The notes: generated by a model not told the origin, from the letters alone. Shown: positions 35,982 to 45,711, counted from the stretch's first letter. The stretch is DNA of 64,000 nt from Neobacillus massiliamazoniensis (GCF_001048695.1 NZ_CVRB01000001.1:1550001-1614000), one strand, 5' to 3'. Made by a program: numbers and translations.

Positions 35982-37115
35982 ATGGAAAACAAATTGTATT
36001 ACAAAGATGCATACATACAATCATTTTCAGCTCGCCCTATAAAACAAGAGCAAGATGAGGCGGGAAATTGGTATTTGGTAATCAATCAAACGTCGTTTTA
36101 TCCAACCGGTGGTGGTCAGCCCCATGACACCGGGATGCTTGGTAATCAAAAAGTAGTAAATGTTGAAGAAGTTGACGGAGAAGTTCGTCATTTCCTCGAT
36201 AGCCCGTTAGATGACATAAACAAAGAAATCAATGGTGTAATTGATTGGGAACGGCGTTTTGACCACATGCAGCAGCATGCTGGACAGCATATTTTATCAG
36301 CGGCCTTTGACAATTTGTTTCAGTACAAGACGGTTGGCTTCCATCTTGGGAACGAAATCTTAACAGTAGATCTTGATACGGAAACTTTATCACTAGAGGA
36401 AGCGAAAGATGCAGAGGAACTTGCTAACCGGATTATATTAGAAAACTGGCCTATTGAAACACGCTGGGTAACAGAGGAAGAACTGTCGAAATTTCCGTTA
36501 CGTAAAGAAACAAAGGTAAAAGAGGATATTAGGCTCGTGATGATTCCGGATTATGACTATAACGGCTGTGGTGGAACGCACCCAAAAGCCACCGGAGAAG
36601 TGAGAGCCATAAAAATACTCGATTGGGAAAGACAAAAGAAAAAGACACGCATTCAATTTGTATGCGGGGACCGTGTTCTGTCGCAGTTTGACCGCAAGCA
36701 AAGAGTATTGCTCGAACTTACGAAGCTACTTAATGCCCCGGAACTAGAAATGGAACAGGCTGTAGTACGGCTTCTTAATAATGGAAAGGTACTGGAGAAA
36801 GAACTGGAAAAAGCTCATGAAGGTTTAGTTCAATTTGAAGCAAGGGAATTAATAGAAAAAAATAATGAGCCAATCTTAAGCGAAGTTTTTCAAAATCGTA
36901 CCATTCAGGAACTTCAGAAATTGGCACGATTGATTACGGCTGAAAAAGCAGATTCATTGGTGTTGTTTGTCGCGGAAAATGATAATCGACTGCAACTCGT
37001 TTGTGCAAGAGGAGCAGAAAGATTAGAAAATATGAATAAGCACACTTTTAGTAAGTGTGTATGTTTTCGTTTATACTGTAAAATAGTAAAATACATTAGC
37101 AGCTTGAAGGGATGA
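35982..37115 (+). CDS. Alanyl-tRNA editing protein AlaX, C-terminally shortened
   Basis: 377-aa trans-editing factor that hydrolyses mischarged Ser/Gly-tRNA(Ala). The zinc site is complete: His95-x3-His99 (HMQQH) and Cys196-x3-His200 (CGGTH). TSFYPTGGGQP near residue 37 is the AlaRS-like N-terminal motif. The C-terminal DHHA1-like domain runs to VCARGAERLENMNK and then changes to unrelated residues; the usual closing Gly-rich KGGG..QGGG motif is absent. Start is ATG 35982 after AGGAGA. The shortening looks like loss of the 3' end; activity may remain. Confidence 0.85.
   Translation: MENKLYYKDAYIQSFSARPIKQEQDEAGNWYLVINQTSFYPTGGGQPHDTGMLGNQKVVNVEEVDGEVRHFLDSPLDDINKEINGVIDWERRFDHMQQHAGQHILSAAFDNLFQYKTVGFHLGNEILTVDLDTETLSLEEAKDAEELANRIILENWPIETRWVTEEELSKFPLRKETKVKEDIRLVMIPDYDYNGCGGTHPKATGEVRAIKILDWERQKKKTRIQFVCGDRVLSQFDRKQRVLLELTKLLNAPELEMEQAVVRLLNNGKVLEKELEKAHEGLVQFEARELIEKNNEPILSEVFQNRTIQELQKLARLITAEKADSLVLFVAENDNRLQLVCARGAERLENMNKHTFSKCVCFRLYCKIVKYISSLKG
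37041..37068 (+). terminator. Hairpin inside the 3' end of alaX
   Basis: CACACTT / AAGTGTG stem (7 bp, 5-nt loop) then TATGTTTTC, at the point where the AlaX sequence departs from its family. A weak terminator or part of the gndA leader. Confidence 0.4.
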
Positions 37116-37121
37116 TACAGA

Positions 37122-38534
37122 TTGAAAAAACAACAAGTGGGTGTAGTAGGAGTCGGAGTAATGGGCAGAAGCATTGCCTTAAATTTTGAAAGTAGAGGTT
37201 TCTCTGTTGCAGTTTATGACCTATCCGCTGAAAAAGTAAATGAAATTGTGGAAAATAATAAAGAAAAAAATATATTTGGTACCACAAACATAGAGGAATT
37301 TGTGCAATCATTAGAAAGTCCGCGTAAAATTCTCCTCATGGTAAACGCCGGGCCTATTACAGATAAAGCAATTGAATCACTACTTCCGTATTTGGATAAA
37401 GGGGATATCCTCATTGACGGGGGGAACACCTTCTTTAAAGATACTATTCGCAGAAACAATGATCTTGCAAAAAAGGGAATTTTATTTATTGGTGCAGGTG
37501 TTTCCGGAGGGGAAGAAGGTGCGCTGTTAGGACCAGCCATCATGCCGAGTGGACAGCCAGAAGCTTATGAAGCAGTAGAACCGTTTTTAACGGCTATTTC
37601 TGCCAAGGTTAACGGGGATCCATGTTGTACATATATTGGTCCAAATGGTGCAGGACATTATGTCAAAATGGTTCACAACGGAATTGAATATGGTGATATG
37701 CAATTAATTTGCGAAGCTTATCATATCATGAGAGAGCTTCTTGGTTTATCGACTGATGAGCTTCATGAAGTGTTTAGTGAGTGGAATCAAGGCGAGTTGG
37801 ATAGTTACCTAATTGAAATCACCGCTGATATTTTTACAAAAAAAGATTCAGAAACAGGCAAACCATTGGTCGATGTCATTCTTGATACGGCCGGACAAAA
37901 GGGGACAGGAAAATGGACAAGTCAGAGTGCCCTTGACTTTGGTGTGCCGTTGTCGATTATTACTGAATCTGTTTTCTCACGTTTTCTTTCAGCGATGAAG
38001 GAAGAGCGGGTGAAGGCAAGTAAGATATTAACTGGACCTGCCAAAAAGGAATTTTCAGGGGATAAAAAAGAGTTTATTGAACTTATTCGCAAAACCTTAT
38101 ATTTAAGTAAAATTGTTTCATATGCTCAAGGATTTGCACAATTAAAAAGTGCTTCAGAAGAATATGATTGGAACTTAAAGCCGGGCGAAATTGCGATGAT
38201 ATTCCGTGGTGGTTGCATCATCCGGGCAGCCTTCCTGCAAAACATCAAAGATGCCTATGACCGTAATCTGGAATTAGATAATCTTTTATTAGATTCTTAT
38301 TTCCAATCGATTGTTGCTGATTATCAAGATGCTGCAAGACAAGTAGTGTCAATCGCGATTCAATCAGGAATTCCAGTTCCTGGTCTTACTAGTGCACTTT
38401 CCTATTATGACAGCTATCGTACTGCTGCGCTTCCTGCCAATTTACTTCAAGCACAGCGCGATTATTTTGGTGCCCATACCTACCAACGGGTTGATAAGGA
38501 AGGTACATTCCATACAGATTGGCTTCACATCTAA
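37122..38534 (+). CDS. gndA: 6-phosphogluconate dehydrogenase (decarboxylating)
   Basis: 470-aa cytosolic enzyme of the oxidative pentose phosphate pathway: 6-phosphogluconate + NADP+ to ribulose 5-phosphate + CO2. Rossmann motif [59 protein letters not shown] (catalytic Lys) and the C-terminal YFGAHTYQR all match the B. subtilis major enzyme GndA. TTG start; GAAGGGATG is about 10 bases upstream. Expressed alone, with a terminator after it. Confidence 0.96.
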   Translation: MKKQQVGVVGVGVMGRSIALNFESRGFSVAVYDLSAEKVNEIVENNKEKNIFGTTNIEEFVQSLESPRKILLMVNAGPITDKAIESLLPYLDKGDILIDGGNTFFKDTIRRNNDLAKKGILFIGAGVSGGEEGALLGPAIMPSGQPEAYEAVEPFLTAISAKVNGDPCCTYIGPNGAGHYVKMVHNGIEYGDMQLICEAYHIMRELLGLSTDELHEVFSEWNQGELDSYLIEITADIFTKKDSETGKPLVDVILDTAGQKGTGKWTSQSALDFGVPLSIITESVFSRFLSAMKEERVKASKILTGPAKKEFSGDKKEFIELIRKTLYLSKIVSYAQGFAQLKSASEEYDWNLKPGEIAMIFRGGCIIRAAFLQNIKDAYDRNLELDNLLLDSYFQSIVADYQDAARQVVSIAIQSGIPVPGLTSALSYYDSYRTAALPANLLQAQRDYFGAHTYQRVDKEGTFHTDWLHI

Positions 38535-38539
38535 ACAGA

Positions 38540-38576
38540 AAAAGTCAGGCGAGGTTATGAACCGCCTGACTTTTTA
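38540..38576 (+). terminator. Terminator after gndA
   Basis: AAAAGTCAGGCG / CGCCTGACTTTT 12-bp perfect stem with further GGT/ACC pairing in the loop, then T-run. Confidence 0.92.
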
Positions 38577-38631
38577 ATATTTTCAATAAAATGTATACTT
38601 ATTAATAGTAAAGAGAAAGGTGTGGTTATTG

Positions 38632-39009
38632 ATGGGACTTTTCGATGGAATGATGGGAAATGCCTCGGAGGTAAATACAGTAGAAATACAAAAGGAATTT
38701 GCAAAAATTCTCGCACCAAATGAAACGATTGAAAAAGGGTATAAATTGATTCGTGACTTGTTTATTTTTACGAATAAACGATTAATATTGGTGGATAAGC
38801 AGGGAATAACAGGGAAAAAGACGGAATATCATTCGATTCCTTATAAAAGTATTACTCATTTCAGTATTGAAACAGCGGGCCACTTCGATTTGGACGCCGA
38901 ATTGAAGATTTGGATATCAGGTGATGCCGTTCCACTGCAGAAACAATTCAATCGCAGCTTAAATATATATGAACTCCAAAGCGTTTTAGCTGAATATGTG
39001 CTTAAATAA
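38632..39009 (+). CDS. Bacterial PH-domain protein
   Basis: 125-aa cytosolic protein that is essentially one bacterial pleckstrin-homology domain (DUF1696/YvbH-like). Seven-strand pattern with LIRDLFIFTNKRLILVDKQG and TEYHSIPYKSITHFSIET is characteristic; the C-terminal helix is LNIYELQSVLAEYVL. Function unknown. The start chosen is ATG 38632 behind AAAGGTG; an ATG 12 bp upstream overlaps that site. The tandem repeat array begins 10 bp after the stop. Confidence 0.8.
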   Translation: MGLFDGMMGNASEVNTVEIQKEFAKILAPNETIEKGYKLIRDLFIFTNKRLILVDKQGITGKKTEYHSIPYKSITHFSIETAGHFDLDAELKIWISGDAVPLQKQFNRSLNIYELQSVLAEYVLK

Positions 39010-39018
39010 GAAACTTGT

Positions 39019-39364
39019 AAAAGGTCGTTGAGAGAGCGAATCAACGCCCGCTTTGAAGGAAAAAGAGAACAAAAGGTCGTTGAGAAAGCGGATCAACGCC
39101 CGTTTTGACGAAAATAGAGAGAAAAAGGTCGTTGAGAAAGCCGATCAACGCCCGTTTTGACGAAAATAGAGAGAAAAAGGTCGTTGAGAAAGCGGATCAA
39201 CACCCATTTTGAAGGAAAAAGAGAACAAAAGGTCGTTGAGAAAGCGGATCAACGCCCGTTTTGAAGAAAAAAGAGAGGAAAAGGTCGTTGAGAGAGCGGA
39301 TCAAAGCCCGTTTTGAAGAAAAAAGTGAGAAAATGGTCGTTGAGAGTGAATCAACGACCATTTT
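39019..39364. repeat. Seven-copy tandem array, 52-bp period
   Basis: GGTCGTTGAG recurs at 39023, 39075, 39127, 39179, 39231, 39283 and 39335, exactly 52 bp apart. Each unit can fold as GTCGTTGA-n8-TCAACGCC. Because 52 is not a multiple of three, no frame is kept and the Arg/Lys-rich open frames through it are not genes. The last copy is the perfect terminator hairpin. Confidence 0.92.
39330..39364. terminator. Perfect-palindrome terminator at the end of the 52-bp array
   Basis: AAAATGGTCGTTGA / TCAACGACCATTTT, 14-bp perfect stem with a 7-nt loop, A-run and T-run on both sides; serves convergent genes, including patB. Confidence 0.85.
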
Positions 39365-39388
39365 CAATCTTCATAGGCCATCTTCGAA

Positions 39389-40552
39389 TTATGTAAATGC
39401 TATTTTTAGTCTTTCGAGGCCTTCCTTCAGTATTTCCCTTGGACAGGCAAGATTCATTCTGACGAAACCTTCGCCACCCGGTCCATATTTATTGCCCGGT
39501 TCTAGTGCTAATTTCCCTTTTTTGATCAATAGATTTCGTAATTCCTCGTCACTTAGTTTCAACTTTCGGCAGTCTAACCAGAGGAGATAGGTTCCTTCCG
39601 AGTCAATGCAGTGAATGTTAGGTAGATGATCGGCCAAATAATTGATTGCATATGTCCTATTTTCCTGCAAATAGTCGATTAGATCCTCAAGCCATTCTTC
39701 CCCGTGCTGATAAGCGGTCTCCATCCCCAAAATGCCAAAGGTATTTAACGAAGAAAAGCCGCGTCGTTTTAATTCTTCATTAAACTGTTCTCTGAGTGCT
39801 TCGTTTTCGATAATGACTGCAGATGCCTGTAACCCAGCTAAATTGAAGGTTTTACTTGGTGAAATAAAGGTTACCACTTTTTCAGAAAGTTCTTTGCTCA
39901 ATGAAGCCATTGGAATATGACGATATTTTTTGAAAATCAGATCTGAATGAATTTCATCAGAAAGAATGAGACAATCGTATTGTAAACACAATTTGCCAAT
40001 TCGTAACAATTCGTCCTTTGTCCATACCCTTCCCGCGGGATTATGGGGATTGCACAGCAAGAAGAGTTTGCACCCCTTTTGCAGCTCCTGTTCAAGCCCT
40101 TCAAAATCAATTTCATACTTATGCTCAACCAATCGGAGTGGAGAATTCACAACCGTCCGCTTATTCCATTCAATCATATTGAAAAAAGGCGTGTAAACGG
40201 GGGATTGTACAATCACTGTGTCTCCCTCTTTCGAAAGAGCACAAATCGCAGCACTGATGGCTTCAACTACCCCACTGGTATAACGGACCCAGGAAGGTTC
40301 AATCTGCCAATTATGCCGTTTTTTAAGCCAAGCCTGAATTACGGACGCAGTAGAGTTTGGTACAAAGGTGTATCCGAAAACACCGTGTTCTACTCGATTT
40401 GTTAATGCATCGATCACCGCTTGGGGAGGCTTAAAATCCATATCAGCCACCCACATCGGTAAAAGCTCCTCTTCTCCAAAAATGTCTTTCATTAGTTCCC
40501 ACTTAACGGAGGCTGTTTTTAAACGGTCAATTTTTTCATTAAATATCGTCAT
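39389..40552 (-). CDS. patB: PLP-dependent C-S lyase PatB (MalY family)
   Basis: 387-aa fold-type I aminotransferase-like enzyme that cleaves cystathionine and other cysteine conjugates (beta-lyase). Opening motif LPMWVADMDFKPP is the MalY/PatB hallmark. CNPHNPAGRVW, the DEIHSDL segment, and SPSKTFNLAGLQ with the PLP lysine follow; the C-terminal FVRMNLACPR binds the carboxylate. ATG start; AAAGGTGG lies 4-11 bases upstream. In B. subtilis patB is next to kinB/yugE genes; yugE is divergent here. Confidence 0.92.
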   Translation of the reverse strand: MTIFNEKIDRLKTASVKWELMKDIFGEEELLPMWVADMDFKPPQAVIDALTNRVEHGVFGYTFVPNSTASVIQAWLKKRHNWQIEPSWVRYTSGVVEAISAAICALSKEGDTVIVQSPVYTPFFNMIEWNKRTVVNSPLRLVEHKYEIDFEGLEQELQKGCKLFLLCNPHNPAGRVWTKDELLRIGKLCLQYDCLILSDEIHSDLIFKKYRHIPMASLSKELSEKVVTFISPSKTFNLAGLQASAVIIENEALREQFNEELKRRGFSSLNTFGILGMETAYQHGEEWLEDLIDYLQENRTYAINYLADHLPNIHCIDSEGTYLLWLDCRKLKLSDEELRNLLIKKGKLALEPGNKYGPGGEGFVRMNLACPREILKEGLERLKIAFT

Positions 40553-40631
40553 TTCAGCACCACCTTTTTCTGTATCTACTACCTATGTTAAAATATTTTC
40601 AGGAAAAGTAAACCGAATAGGAGATTCAAAT

Positions 40632-40895
40632 ATGAATAACCAGTTTGAAAAAAACTTACAATATGTAGATTTATTAAATGAATGGGACCCATTTCAATTG
40701 AAAGATGGCAGCTATGATATAGAAATTGCTGACGTGATTCAAGCAGTTTATGAATTGGATGACCCAACGAGGTTAGCGAAAAGAATTCAAAGCATTTATG
40801 AGTTTTCATTCGGAAAAATGCTCCCAATAGAGAAGTGCTTAAAAACAGCAAACGACCTGTTGGTTATCAAAGAGAATAGCTCCTGTTCCTTATAA
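40632..40895 (+). CDS. yugE: DUF1871 protein YugE
   Basis: 87-aa helical acidic protein of the YugE/DUF1871 family, function unknown. Family features: YVDLLNEWDPFQLKDGSYDIEIADVIQAV (given by key residues WDP and DYEIAD-like block) and ARLA-type helix 3 (TRLAKRIQSIYEFSF). ATG start 7 bases after TAGGAGA. Divergent from patB, 80 bp apart, so both promoters are in that gap. Confidence 0.82.
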   Translation: MNNQFEKNLQYVDLLNEWDPFQLKDGSYDIEIADVIQAVYELDDPTRLAKRIQSIYEFSFGKMLPIEKCLKTANDLLVIKENSSCSL

Positions 40896-40906
40896 ACAAA
40901 AAAAGA

Positions 40907-41023
40907 GAGGATGTCCCTACAGGTCTGATCTCTCGTTTAACACTCAATAAATAGTCGCTAATTAAGCAAGTTCAGCTATAAATTGTAGATTGAGGGGTCT
41001 GACACTTTGTTCGGGACATCCCC
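40907..41023. repeat. Family C element, copy C2
   Basis: 117 bp with ends GAGGATGTCCC and GGGACATCCCC, inner TCTGATCTCTCGTTTAACACT and GATTGAGGGGTCTGACACT arms as in C1. It lies 12 bp after the yugE stop. Confidence 0.82.
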
Positions 41024-41098
41024 ACTTCAAAAAGGGGGGAATACTAGAAAGCTTTACATGATCATGATTGACAGTTTTTTCTTTTTATATACAAGCAA

Positions 41099-41124
41099 GA
41101 AAAAAAGCGGTTCCAAGACCGCTT
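41099..41124 (-). terminator. Terminator of the Xre regulator gene
   Basis: AAGCGGT / ACCGCTT stem (41105-41124) with a 6-nt loop, followed on the minus strand by a T-run. Confidence 0.8.
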
Positions 41125-41130
41125 AATATG

Positions 41131-41334
41131 CTAATGCTGAAACTTTAATAGCTCAGAAGCAGGGATATCGAGAACAGTAGACAATTTTAAGAGTGTCTGG
41201 GTGCTCGGAATTTTTTCGCCAGTTTCATATTTCTCAATTGTTTCGGTTCCCACTCTTACCTTTTGTGCCAGTTCCTGTTGTGAAATATGCTGCATTTCTC
41301 GAGCTGTTCTAATTGTTTCACCAATTGAATTCAT
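41131..41334 (-). CDS. Xre-family helix-turn-helix regulator
   Basis: 67-aa protein that consists of a single HTH_3 domain: IGETIRTAREMQHISQQELAQKVRVG with recognition helix VGTETIEKYETGEKIPS, then TLLKLSTVLDIPASELL. A small DNA-binding protein without a sensor domain. The start chosen is ATG 41334 behind GAGAGGTGA; an ATG 36 bp upstream precedes that site. Target unknown; it sits between a C element and yugI. Confidence 0.8.
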   Translation of the reverse strand: MNSIGETIRTAREMQHISQQELAQKVRVGTETIEKYETGEKIPSTQTLLKLSTVLDIPASELLKFQH

Positions 41335-41520
41335 GTACTGTTCACCTCTCCAATGATTATAGTTCCTCAATATTATTTTATCATATTTTTCTCACCAATT
41401 TTTTGACCATTATATTACTTTTTTCTTTCAATAACGCTTTTTGAATTACAATACTAATTGTGATATAATATTTAATTGCATATAAAAGAGATAAACTAAT
41501 TTGGATTTAGGAGTGTTTTC

Positions 41521-41922
41521 ATGTCAGAAAAAATCGAAGTAGGTAGTATTATAATTGGTAAGGTAACGGGTATTCAACCATATGGAGCGTTCGTTGCTCT
41601 TGGTGATACTACGCAAGGCCTTATCCATATTTCAGAAATAACACATGGATATGTAAAGGATATTAATGATCATCTTAAAGTAGGAGATGAAGTAAAGGTT
41701 AAAGTATTATCTGTCGATGAAGGGGCTGGAAAAATCGGCCTTTCTATTCGCGCTACTGAGGAAGCACCGGTTCAGCAGCATGCTGAAAAAGCGAAAAAGC
41801 CACGTAAGCGCCAGGCTGCTGCCATTGTGACAGAAGCTGAAGGAATGCAAGGATTTAATACGCTAAAAGAAAAGCTTCAAGAGTGGATCGATCAATCCCA
41901 ACATGAAGAAATTAAGAAATAA
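41521..41922 (+). CDS. yugI: S1-domain general stress protein 13 (YugI)
   Basis: 133-aa ribosome-associated protein with an N-terminal S1 RNA-binding domain (residues ~6-77: VGSIIIGKVTGIQPYGAFVAL, LIHISEI, VGDEVKVKVLSVD, KIGLSIRA) and a basic Lys/Arg-rich middle (KAKKPRKRQ). B. subtilis YugI is general stress protein 13. ATG start with TAGGAGTG upstream. Terminator follows at 41926. Confidence 0.92.
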   Translation: MSEKIEVGSIIIGKVTGIQPYGAFVALGDTTQGLIHISEITHGYVKDINDHLKVGDEVKVKVLSVDEGAGKIGLSIRATEEAPVQQHAEKAKKPRKRQAAAIVTEAEGMQGFNTLKEKLQEWIDQSQHEEIKK

Positions 41923-41925
41923 TAG

Positions 41926-41965
41926 AAAAAGACCTGGCGCGATTTTCTGCCAGGTCTTTTTTATT
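41926..41965 (+). terminator. Terminator after yugI
   Basis: AAAAAGACCTGGC / GCCAGGTCTTTTT 13-bp perfect stem with a 10-nt loop; a B element starts directly after the T-run. Confidence 0.92.
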
Positions 41966-41966
41966 A

Positions 41967-42210
41967 GACTGTGTTAAACTTGCCTGTTGATTTGCGCTCA
42001 AGAAGCGAGCATCCGCGGGCGTTCCGGGGAGCCTCCTCGGCGCTTAAGCGCCTGTGGGGTCTCCCCTGCCCCGTACTCCCGCAGGACATTGAATTACATC
42101 CTTGAATCCGCCCACGCACGAAGGAAATGCGATAGCATTTTCGAGGAGTCTCGTGCCTTCCGCACCAATCAACATAGTTCCAAAAATCAACAATGACCTT
42201 TAACACAGCC
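41967..42210. repeat. Family B element, copy B4 (long form)
   Basis: 244 bp: GACTGTGTTAAAC to CTTTAACACAGCC. It holds both the GC-rich cassette (GGCGCTTAAGCGCC) and the CGCACGAAGGAAATGCGATA module. Confidence 0.85.
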
Positions 42211-42246
42211 TTTTATTAAGATAATTAAGCATTTAATTTTTACTTA

Positions 42247-42341
42247 GAGTAAGCATTTGAAGCGATACCTTTCATGCCGAAACAGTTGAGTTTCTAGATT
42301 GAACACCTAGAGACTAGTGGATATCGCTATCGGGCGCTTAG
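42247..42341. repeat. Degenerate family A hairpin module
   Basis: GAGTAAGCATTTGAAGCGATACC, ATGCCGAAACAGTTGAG and GACTAGTGGATATCGCT correspond to modules of A3/A7 with many substitutions. It overlaps the last bases of yuzA. Confidence 0.55.
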
Positions 42342-42568
42342 TCATATTTTACTTCAGGCTCTCTTTCAAAACTTTCATTTGGTCGAAACAAAAGACCGAG
42401 ATTTATAAGACCGGCAATACCTACTAAACCATAGATTATTCTTGCAAGTGCGGTATTACCTCCTCCGAATATACTTGCAACCAAATCAAATCGGAAAAAG
42501 CCAATTAATCCCCAATTAATAGCACCAATAATGGTTAATACTAAAGCAATTCGCTGAATGATACTCAT
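42338..42568 (-). CDS. yuzA: DUF378 membrane protein YuzA
   Basis: 76-aa membrane protein of the DUF378 family. Two helices: residues ~5-25 (IALVLTIIGAINWGLIGFF) and ~40-62 (LARIIYGLVGIAGLINLGLLF), with the family motif GAINWGL. The C-terminal tail (ESFEREPEVKYD) is charged. ATG start with AGGAGG upstream. Function unknown. Divergent from yugJ, as in the B. subtilis yug region. Confidence 0.87.
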   Translation of the reverse strand: MSIIQRIALVLTIIGAINWGLIGFFRFDLVASIFGGGNTALARIIYGLVGIAGLINLGLLFRPNESFEREPEVKYD

Positions 42569-42701
42569 GTTAGTTCCTCCTTGAATTGAAAGAGTTTTTC
42601 ACCATTAGAATGATTCCTCTTGTAAGAAAGTATGCGTTCATTTTTTTTGCTTTTTACGAAAAAATAACCAATAATAACAATTGAAATGGAGGATGTTAAA
42701 C

Positions 42702-43865
42702 ATGCGAGACTTTACATTTTGGAATCCTACAAAATTAATTTTTGGAAAAGGTCAGTTAGAACAATTAAAAAAAGAAATTCCCCAATATGGGAAAAAGATT
42801 CTCCTTGTCTATGGTGGCGGCAGTATCAAGCGAAGCGGCCTATATGACCAGGTAAAAGCTCTGTTAGCAGAAATAGGTGCTGAAGTATTCGAATTACCTG
42901 GTGTAGAACCAAATCCAAGAATTACAACAGCAAGAAAAGGAATTGAAATTTGTAAAAAAGAAGGAATTGAATTCCTTTTAGCCGTTGGTGGCGGCAGTGT
43001 AATTGATTGCACGAAGCTTATTGCTGCAGGAGCGAAATATGAGGGCGATGCTTGGGATTTCGTCATTAAAAAGGCATTTGCAACGGATGCTTTACCATTA
43101 GGTACAGTGTTGACGTTGGCAGCAACAGGTTCCGAAATGAACGCCGGTTCCGTAATCACCAATTGGGAAACAAGCGAAAAATACGGGTGGGGAAGCGCGG
43201 TTAACTACCCGAAATTTTCAATTTTAGACCCTGTTAATACATTTACAGTTCCGAGAGATCAAACGATTTACGGGATTTGTGATATGATGTCACATGTGTT
43301 CGAGCATTATTTCCACTTAGAAGAACATACAGAATATCAAGATCGCATGTGTGAATCATTGCTTTTAACCGTAATGGAAACAGCCCCTAAATTATTAGCT
43401 GACCTAGAAAACTATGAGCACAGGGCTACCATTCTATACTGCGGAACGATGGCATTAAACGGTATTTTAAATATGGGCTATAGAGGAGACTGGGCAAGCC
43501 ATGATCTCGAACACGCAGTTTCAGCTGTGTATGACATCCCGCATGGCGGTGGGCTTGCTATTTTGTTCCCGAATTGGATGAAACATAATCTAGCGGTGAA
43601 ACCGGAGCGTTTTCAACAGCTTGCCGTTCGAGTATTTAATGTGGATCCTGAAGGAAAAACGGCAGAAGAAGCGGGGCTTGAAGGTATTCAAAAATTACGC
43701 GAATTCTGGGACAGCATTGGAGCACCAGCCCGCTTAGCTGACTATGAGATTGATGACAGCAAATTAGATGTCATGGTAGACCGTGCAATGTTAAATGGTG
43801 ATTTTGGCACCTTTAAAAAACTTAATCGAAAAGATGTCGAATCTATTTATCGCGCATCATTATAA
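42702..43865 (+). CDS. yugJ: Iron-containing NADH-dependent alcohol (butanol) dehydrogenase YugJ
   Basis: 387-aa group III alcohol dehydrogenase. N-terminal dinucleotide region with [11 protein letters not shown] and [14 protein letters not shown], then [11 protein letters not shown]. The metal ligands lie in the C-terminal helical domain: [12 protein letters not shown] and [17 protein letters not shown]. The start chosen is ATG 42702 behind GGAGG. Reduces aldehydes with NAD(P)H; the exact substrate is unknown. Length is the same as B. subtilis YugJ. Confidence 0.9.
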   Translation: MRDFTFWNPTKLIFGKGQLEQLKKEIPQYGKKILLVYGGGSIKRSGLYDQVKALLAEIGAEVFELPGVEPNPRITTARKGIEICKKEGIEFLLAVGGGSVIDCTKLIAAGAKYEGDAWDFVIKKAFATDALPLGTVLTLAATGSEMNAGSVITNWETSEKYGWGSAVNYPKFSILDPVNTFTVPRDQTIYGICDMMSHVFEHYFHLEEHTEYQDRMCESLLLTVMETAPKLLADLENYEHRATILYCGTMALNGILNMGYRGDWASHDLEHAVSAVYDIPHGGGLAILFPNWMKHNLAVKPERFQQLAVRVFNVDPEGKTAEEAGLEGIQKLREFWDSIGAPARLADYEIDDSKLDVMVDRAMLNGDFGTFKKLNRKDVESIYRASL

Positions 43866-43871
43866 GAGTAG

Positions 43872-43899
43872 AACTCGGGCATATATGTCCGAGTTTTAT
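43872..43899 (+). terminator. Terminator after yugJ
   Basis: AACTCGGGCAT / ATGTCCGAGTT 11-bp stem (one G-U) around 2 nt, then TTATT. Confidence 0.8.
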
Positions 43900-44068
43900 T
43901 GTCCTAAAGTGTCAATTCCCCTTTTACCGGTTCCTTTAACCGTCTATCTTTCGTTTGTAAAAAAATTGCCGAAAATGGATACGCTTACAGTGAGTGACCC
44001 TCCTTGATTATCCGCTCATCATTCGTTAAAGTGAGAATTGAAAAATAAATTAATTGGAGGATCAATAG

Positions 44069-45418
44069 ATGACGACCATTCGTTTTGATTACTCAAAAGC
44101 ACTAACTTTCTTTGGTGAACATGAACTTACATACTTACGTGATGCTGTAAAAGTAGCCCACCATTCCATTCATGAGAAAACGGGGGCCGGCAACGACTTT
44201 TTAGGGTGGATAGACCTGCCAACCAATTATGATAAAGAGGAATTTTCCCGGATTCAAAAATCAGCAGAAAAAATTAAATCCGATTCAGATGTATTGCTAG
44301 TTATCGGTATTGGCGGTTCATATTTAGGAGCAAGGGCAGCGATTGAAATGCTAAGCCATAGCTTTTACAATGCCCTTCCAAAGGAAAAACGCCAAACACC
44401 GCAAATTATCTTTGTTGGAAATAATATCAGTTCTACTTATATGCGAGATGTGATGGACCTATTAGACGGAAAAGATTTCTCAATCAATGTCATTTCCAAG
44501 TCTGGGACGACAACGGAACCAGCCATTGCTTTCCGCATTTTCCGAAAGCTGCTTGAAGAAAAATACGGCATGGAGGAAGCGCGAAAACGGATTTACGCGA
44601 CAACTGACAAAGCAAGAGGTGCTTTAAAAACCCTTGCAAATGAGGAAGGTTACGAAACTTTTGTCATTCCAGATGATGTTGGCGGCCGCTACTCTGTTTT
44701 AACTGCTGTTGGCTTGCTTCCGATTGCGGTAAGCGGTGCAGACATTGAAGAGATGATGAAAGGTGCGGCTCAGGCACAGGCTGATTTCAGCCATTCAGAA
44801 CTCGAGGATAACGCAGCCTATCAATATGCAGCCGTTAGAAATATCCTCTACAATAAAGGTAAAACCATTGAAATGCTTATTAATTATGAACCAGGACTGC
44901 AATATTTTTCAGAGTGGTGGAAGCAGTTATTCGGCGAAAGTGAAGGTAAAGATCAAAAAGGTATTTATCCATCGTCTGCTAATTTTTCTACAGACTTACA
45001 TTCACTTGGCCAATACGTTCAAGAAGGACGTCGCGATTTGTTTGAAACCGTGGTAAAGGTTGAAACACCTCGACATGAGCTAAAAATTGAAGCAGAAGAA
45101 AACGATTTAGATGGCTTGAATTATCTGGTCGGGAAAACAATTGATTTTGTGAATAATAAAGCGTTTGAAGGGACTATGCTAGCCCATACTGACGGCAGTG
45201 TTCCTAATTTAATTGTGTCGATTCCTAAGCAGGACGAGTATACGTTTGGCTATCTTGTTTATTTCTTCGAAAAAGCATGTGCTATGAGCGGTTATCTCCT
45301 TGGTGTGAATCCATTTGATCAGCCGGGTGTAGAAGCATATAAGGTCAATATGTTTGCGTTACTAGGCAAACCAGGTTTCGAAGAAAAAAAAGCAGAATTA
45401 GAAAAACGTTTAAAATAA
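44069..45418 (+). CDS. pgi: Glucose-6-phosphate isomerase
   Basis: 449-aa glycolytic enzyme interconverting glucose 6-phosphate and fructose 6-phosphate. Seen: [18 protein letters not shown] (phosphate binding, near residue 79), [34 protein letters not shown], and the catalytic Glu region and C-terminal [12 protein letters not shown] with the catalytic Lys. ATG after GGAGGATC. Same neighbourhood as B. subtilis (yugJ-pgi-yugO). Confidence 0.96.
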   Translation: MTTIRFDYSKALTFFGEHELTYLRDAVKVAHHSIHEKTGAGNDFLGWIDLPTNYDKEEFSRIQKSAEKIKSDSDVLLVIGIGGSYLGARAAIEMLSHSFYNALPKEKRQTPQIIFVGNNISSTYMRDVMDLLDGKDFSINVISKSGTTTEPAIAFRIFRKLLEEKYGMEEARKRIYATTDKARGALKTLANEEGYETFVIPDDVGGRYSVLTAVGLLPIAVSGADIEEMMKGAAQAQADFSHSELEDNAAYQYAAVRNILYNKGKTIEMLINYEPGLQYFSEWWKQLFGESEGKDQKGIYPSSANFSTDLHSLGQYVQEGRRDLFETVVKVETPRHELKIEAEENDLDGLNYLVGKTIDFVNNKAFEGTMLAHTDGSVPNLIVSIPKQDEYTFGYLVYFFEKACAMSGYLLGVNPFDQPGVEAYKVNMFALLGKPGFEEKKAELEKRLK

Positions 45419-45422
45419 GCAG

Positions 45423-45461
45423 AAAGAGTGCTGATTATTTGATGTCAGCACTCTTTTTTTT
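45423..45461 (+). terminator. Terminator after pgi
   Basis: AAAGAGTGCTGA / TCAGCACTCTTT 12-bp perfect stem, 10-nt loop, then TTTTT; a B element follows within 3 bp. Confidence 0.92.
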
Positions 45462-45462
45462 A

Positions 45463-45710
45463 GGCTGTGTTAAACTTGCCCTGTTGATTTACGCTCCAGG
45501 GCGCTTCGCTTTCCGCGGGCGTTCCTGGGAGCCTCCTCGGCGCCTAAGCGCCTGTGGGGTTTCCCCTGGCACGTACTCCCGCAGGACATTGAATTACATC
45601 CTTGAATCCGCCCACGCACGAAGGAAATGCGATAGCATTTTCGAGGAGTCGAGCGCCTTCCGCTCCAATCAACATAGTTTCAAAAATCAACAATGACCTT
45701 TAACACAGCC
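45463..45710. repeat. Family B element, copy B5 (long form)
   Basis: 248 bp with perfect GGCTGTGTTAAA / TTTAACACAGCC ends; same module order as B4. It ends one base before the yugO stop codon. Confidence 0.88.
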
Positions 45711-45711
45711 T

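Noticed and set aside
39261..39590. A Lys/Arg-rich frame across the 52-bp array and the 3' end of patB.
   Set aside because: The repeat period is not a multiple of three, so the frame is not kept between units; the second half is antisense to patB.
42338..42568. yuzA as a small holin or toxin.
   Set aside because: The GAINWGL motif, length and position fit the DUF378 family, and no antitoxin or phage genes are near.
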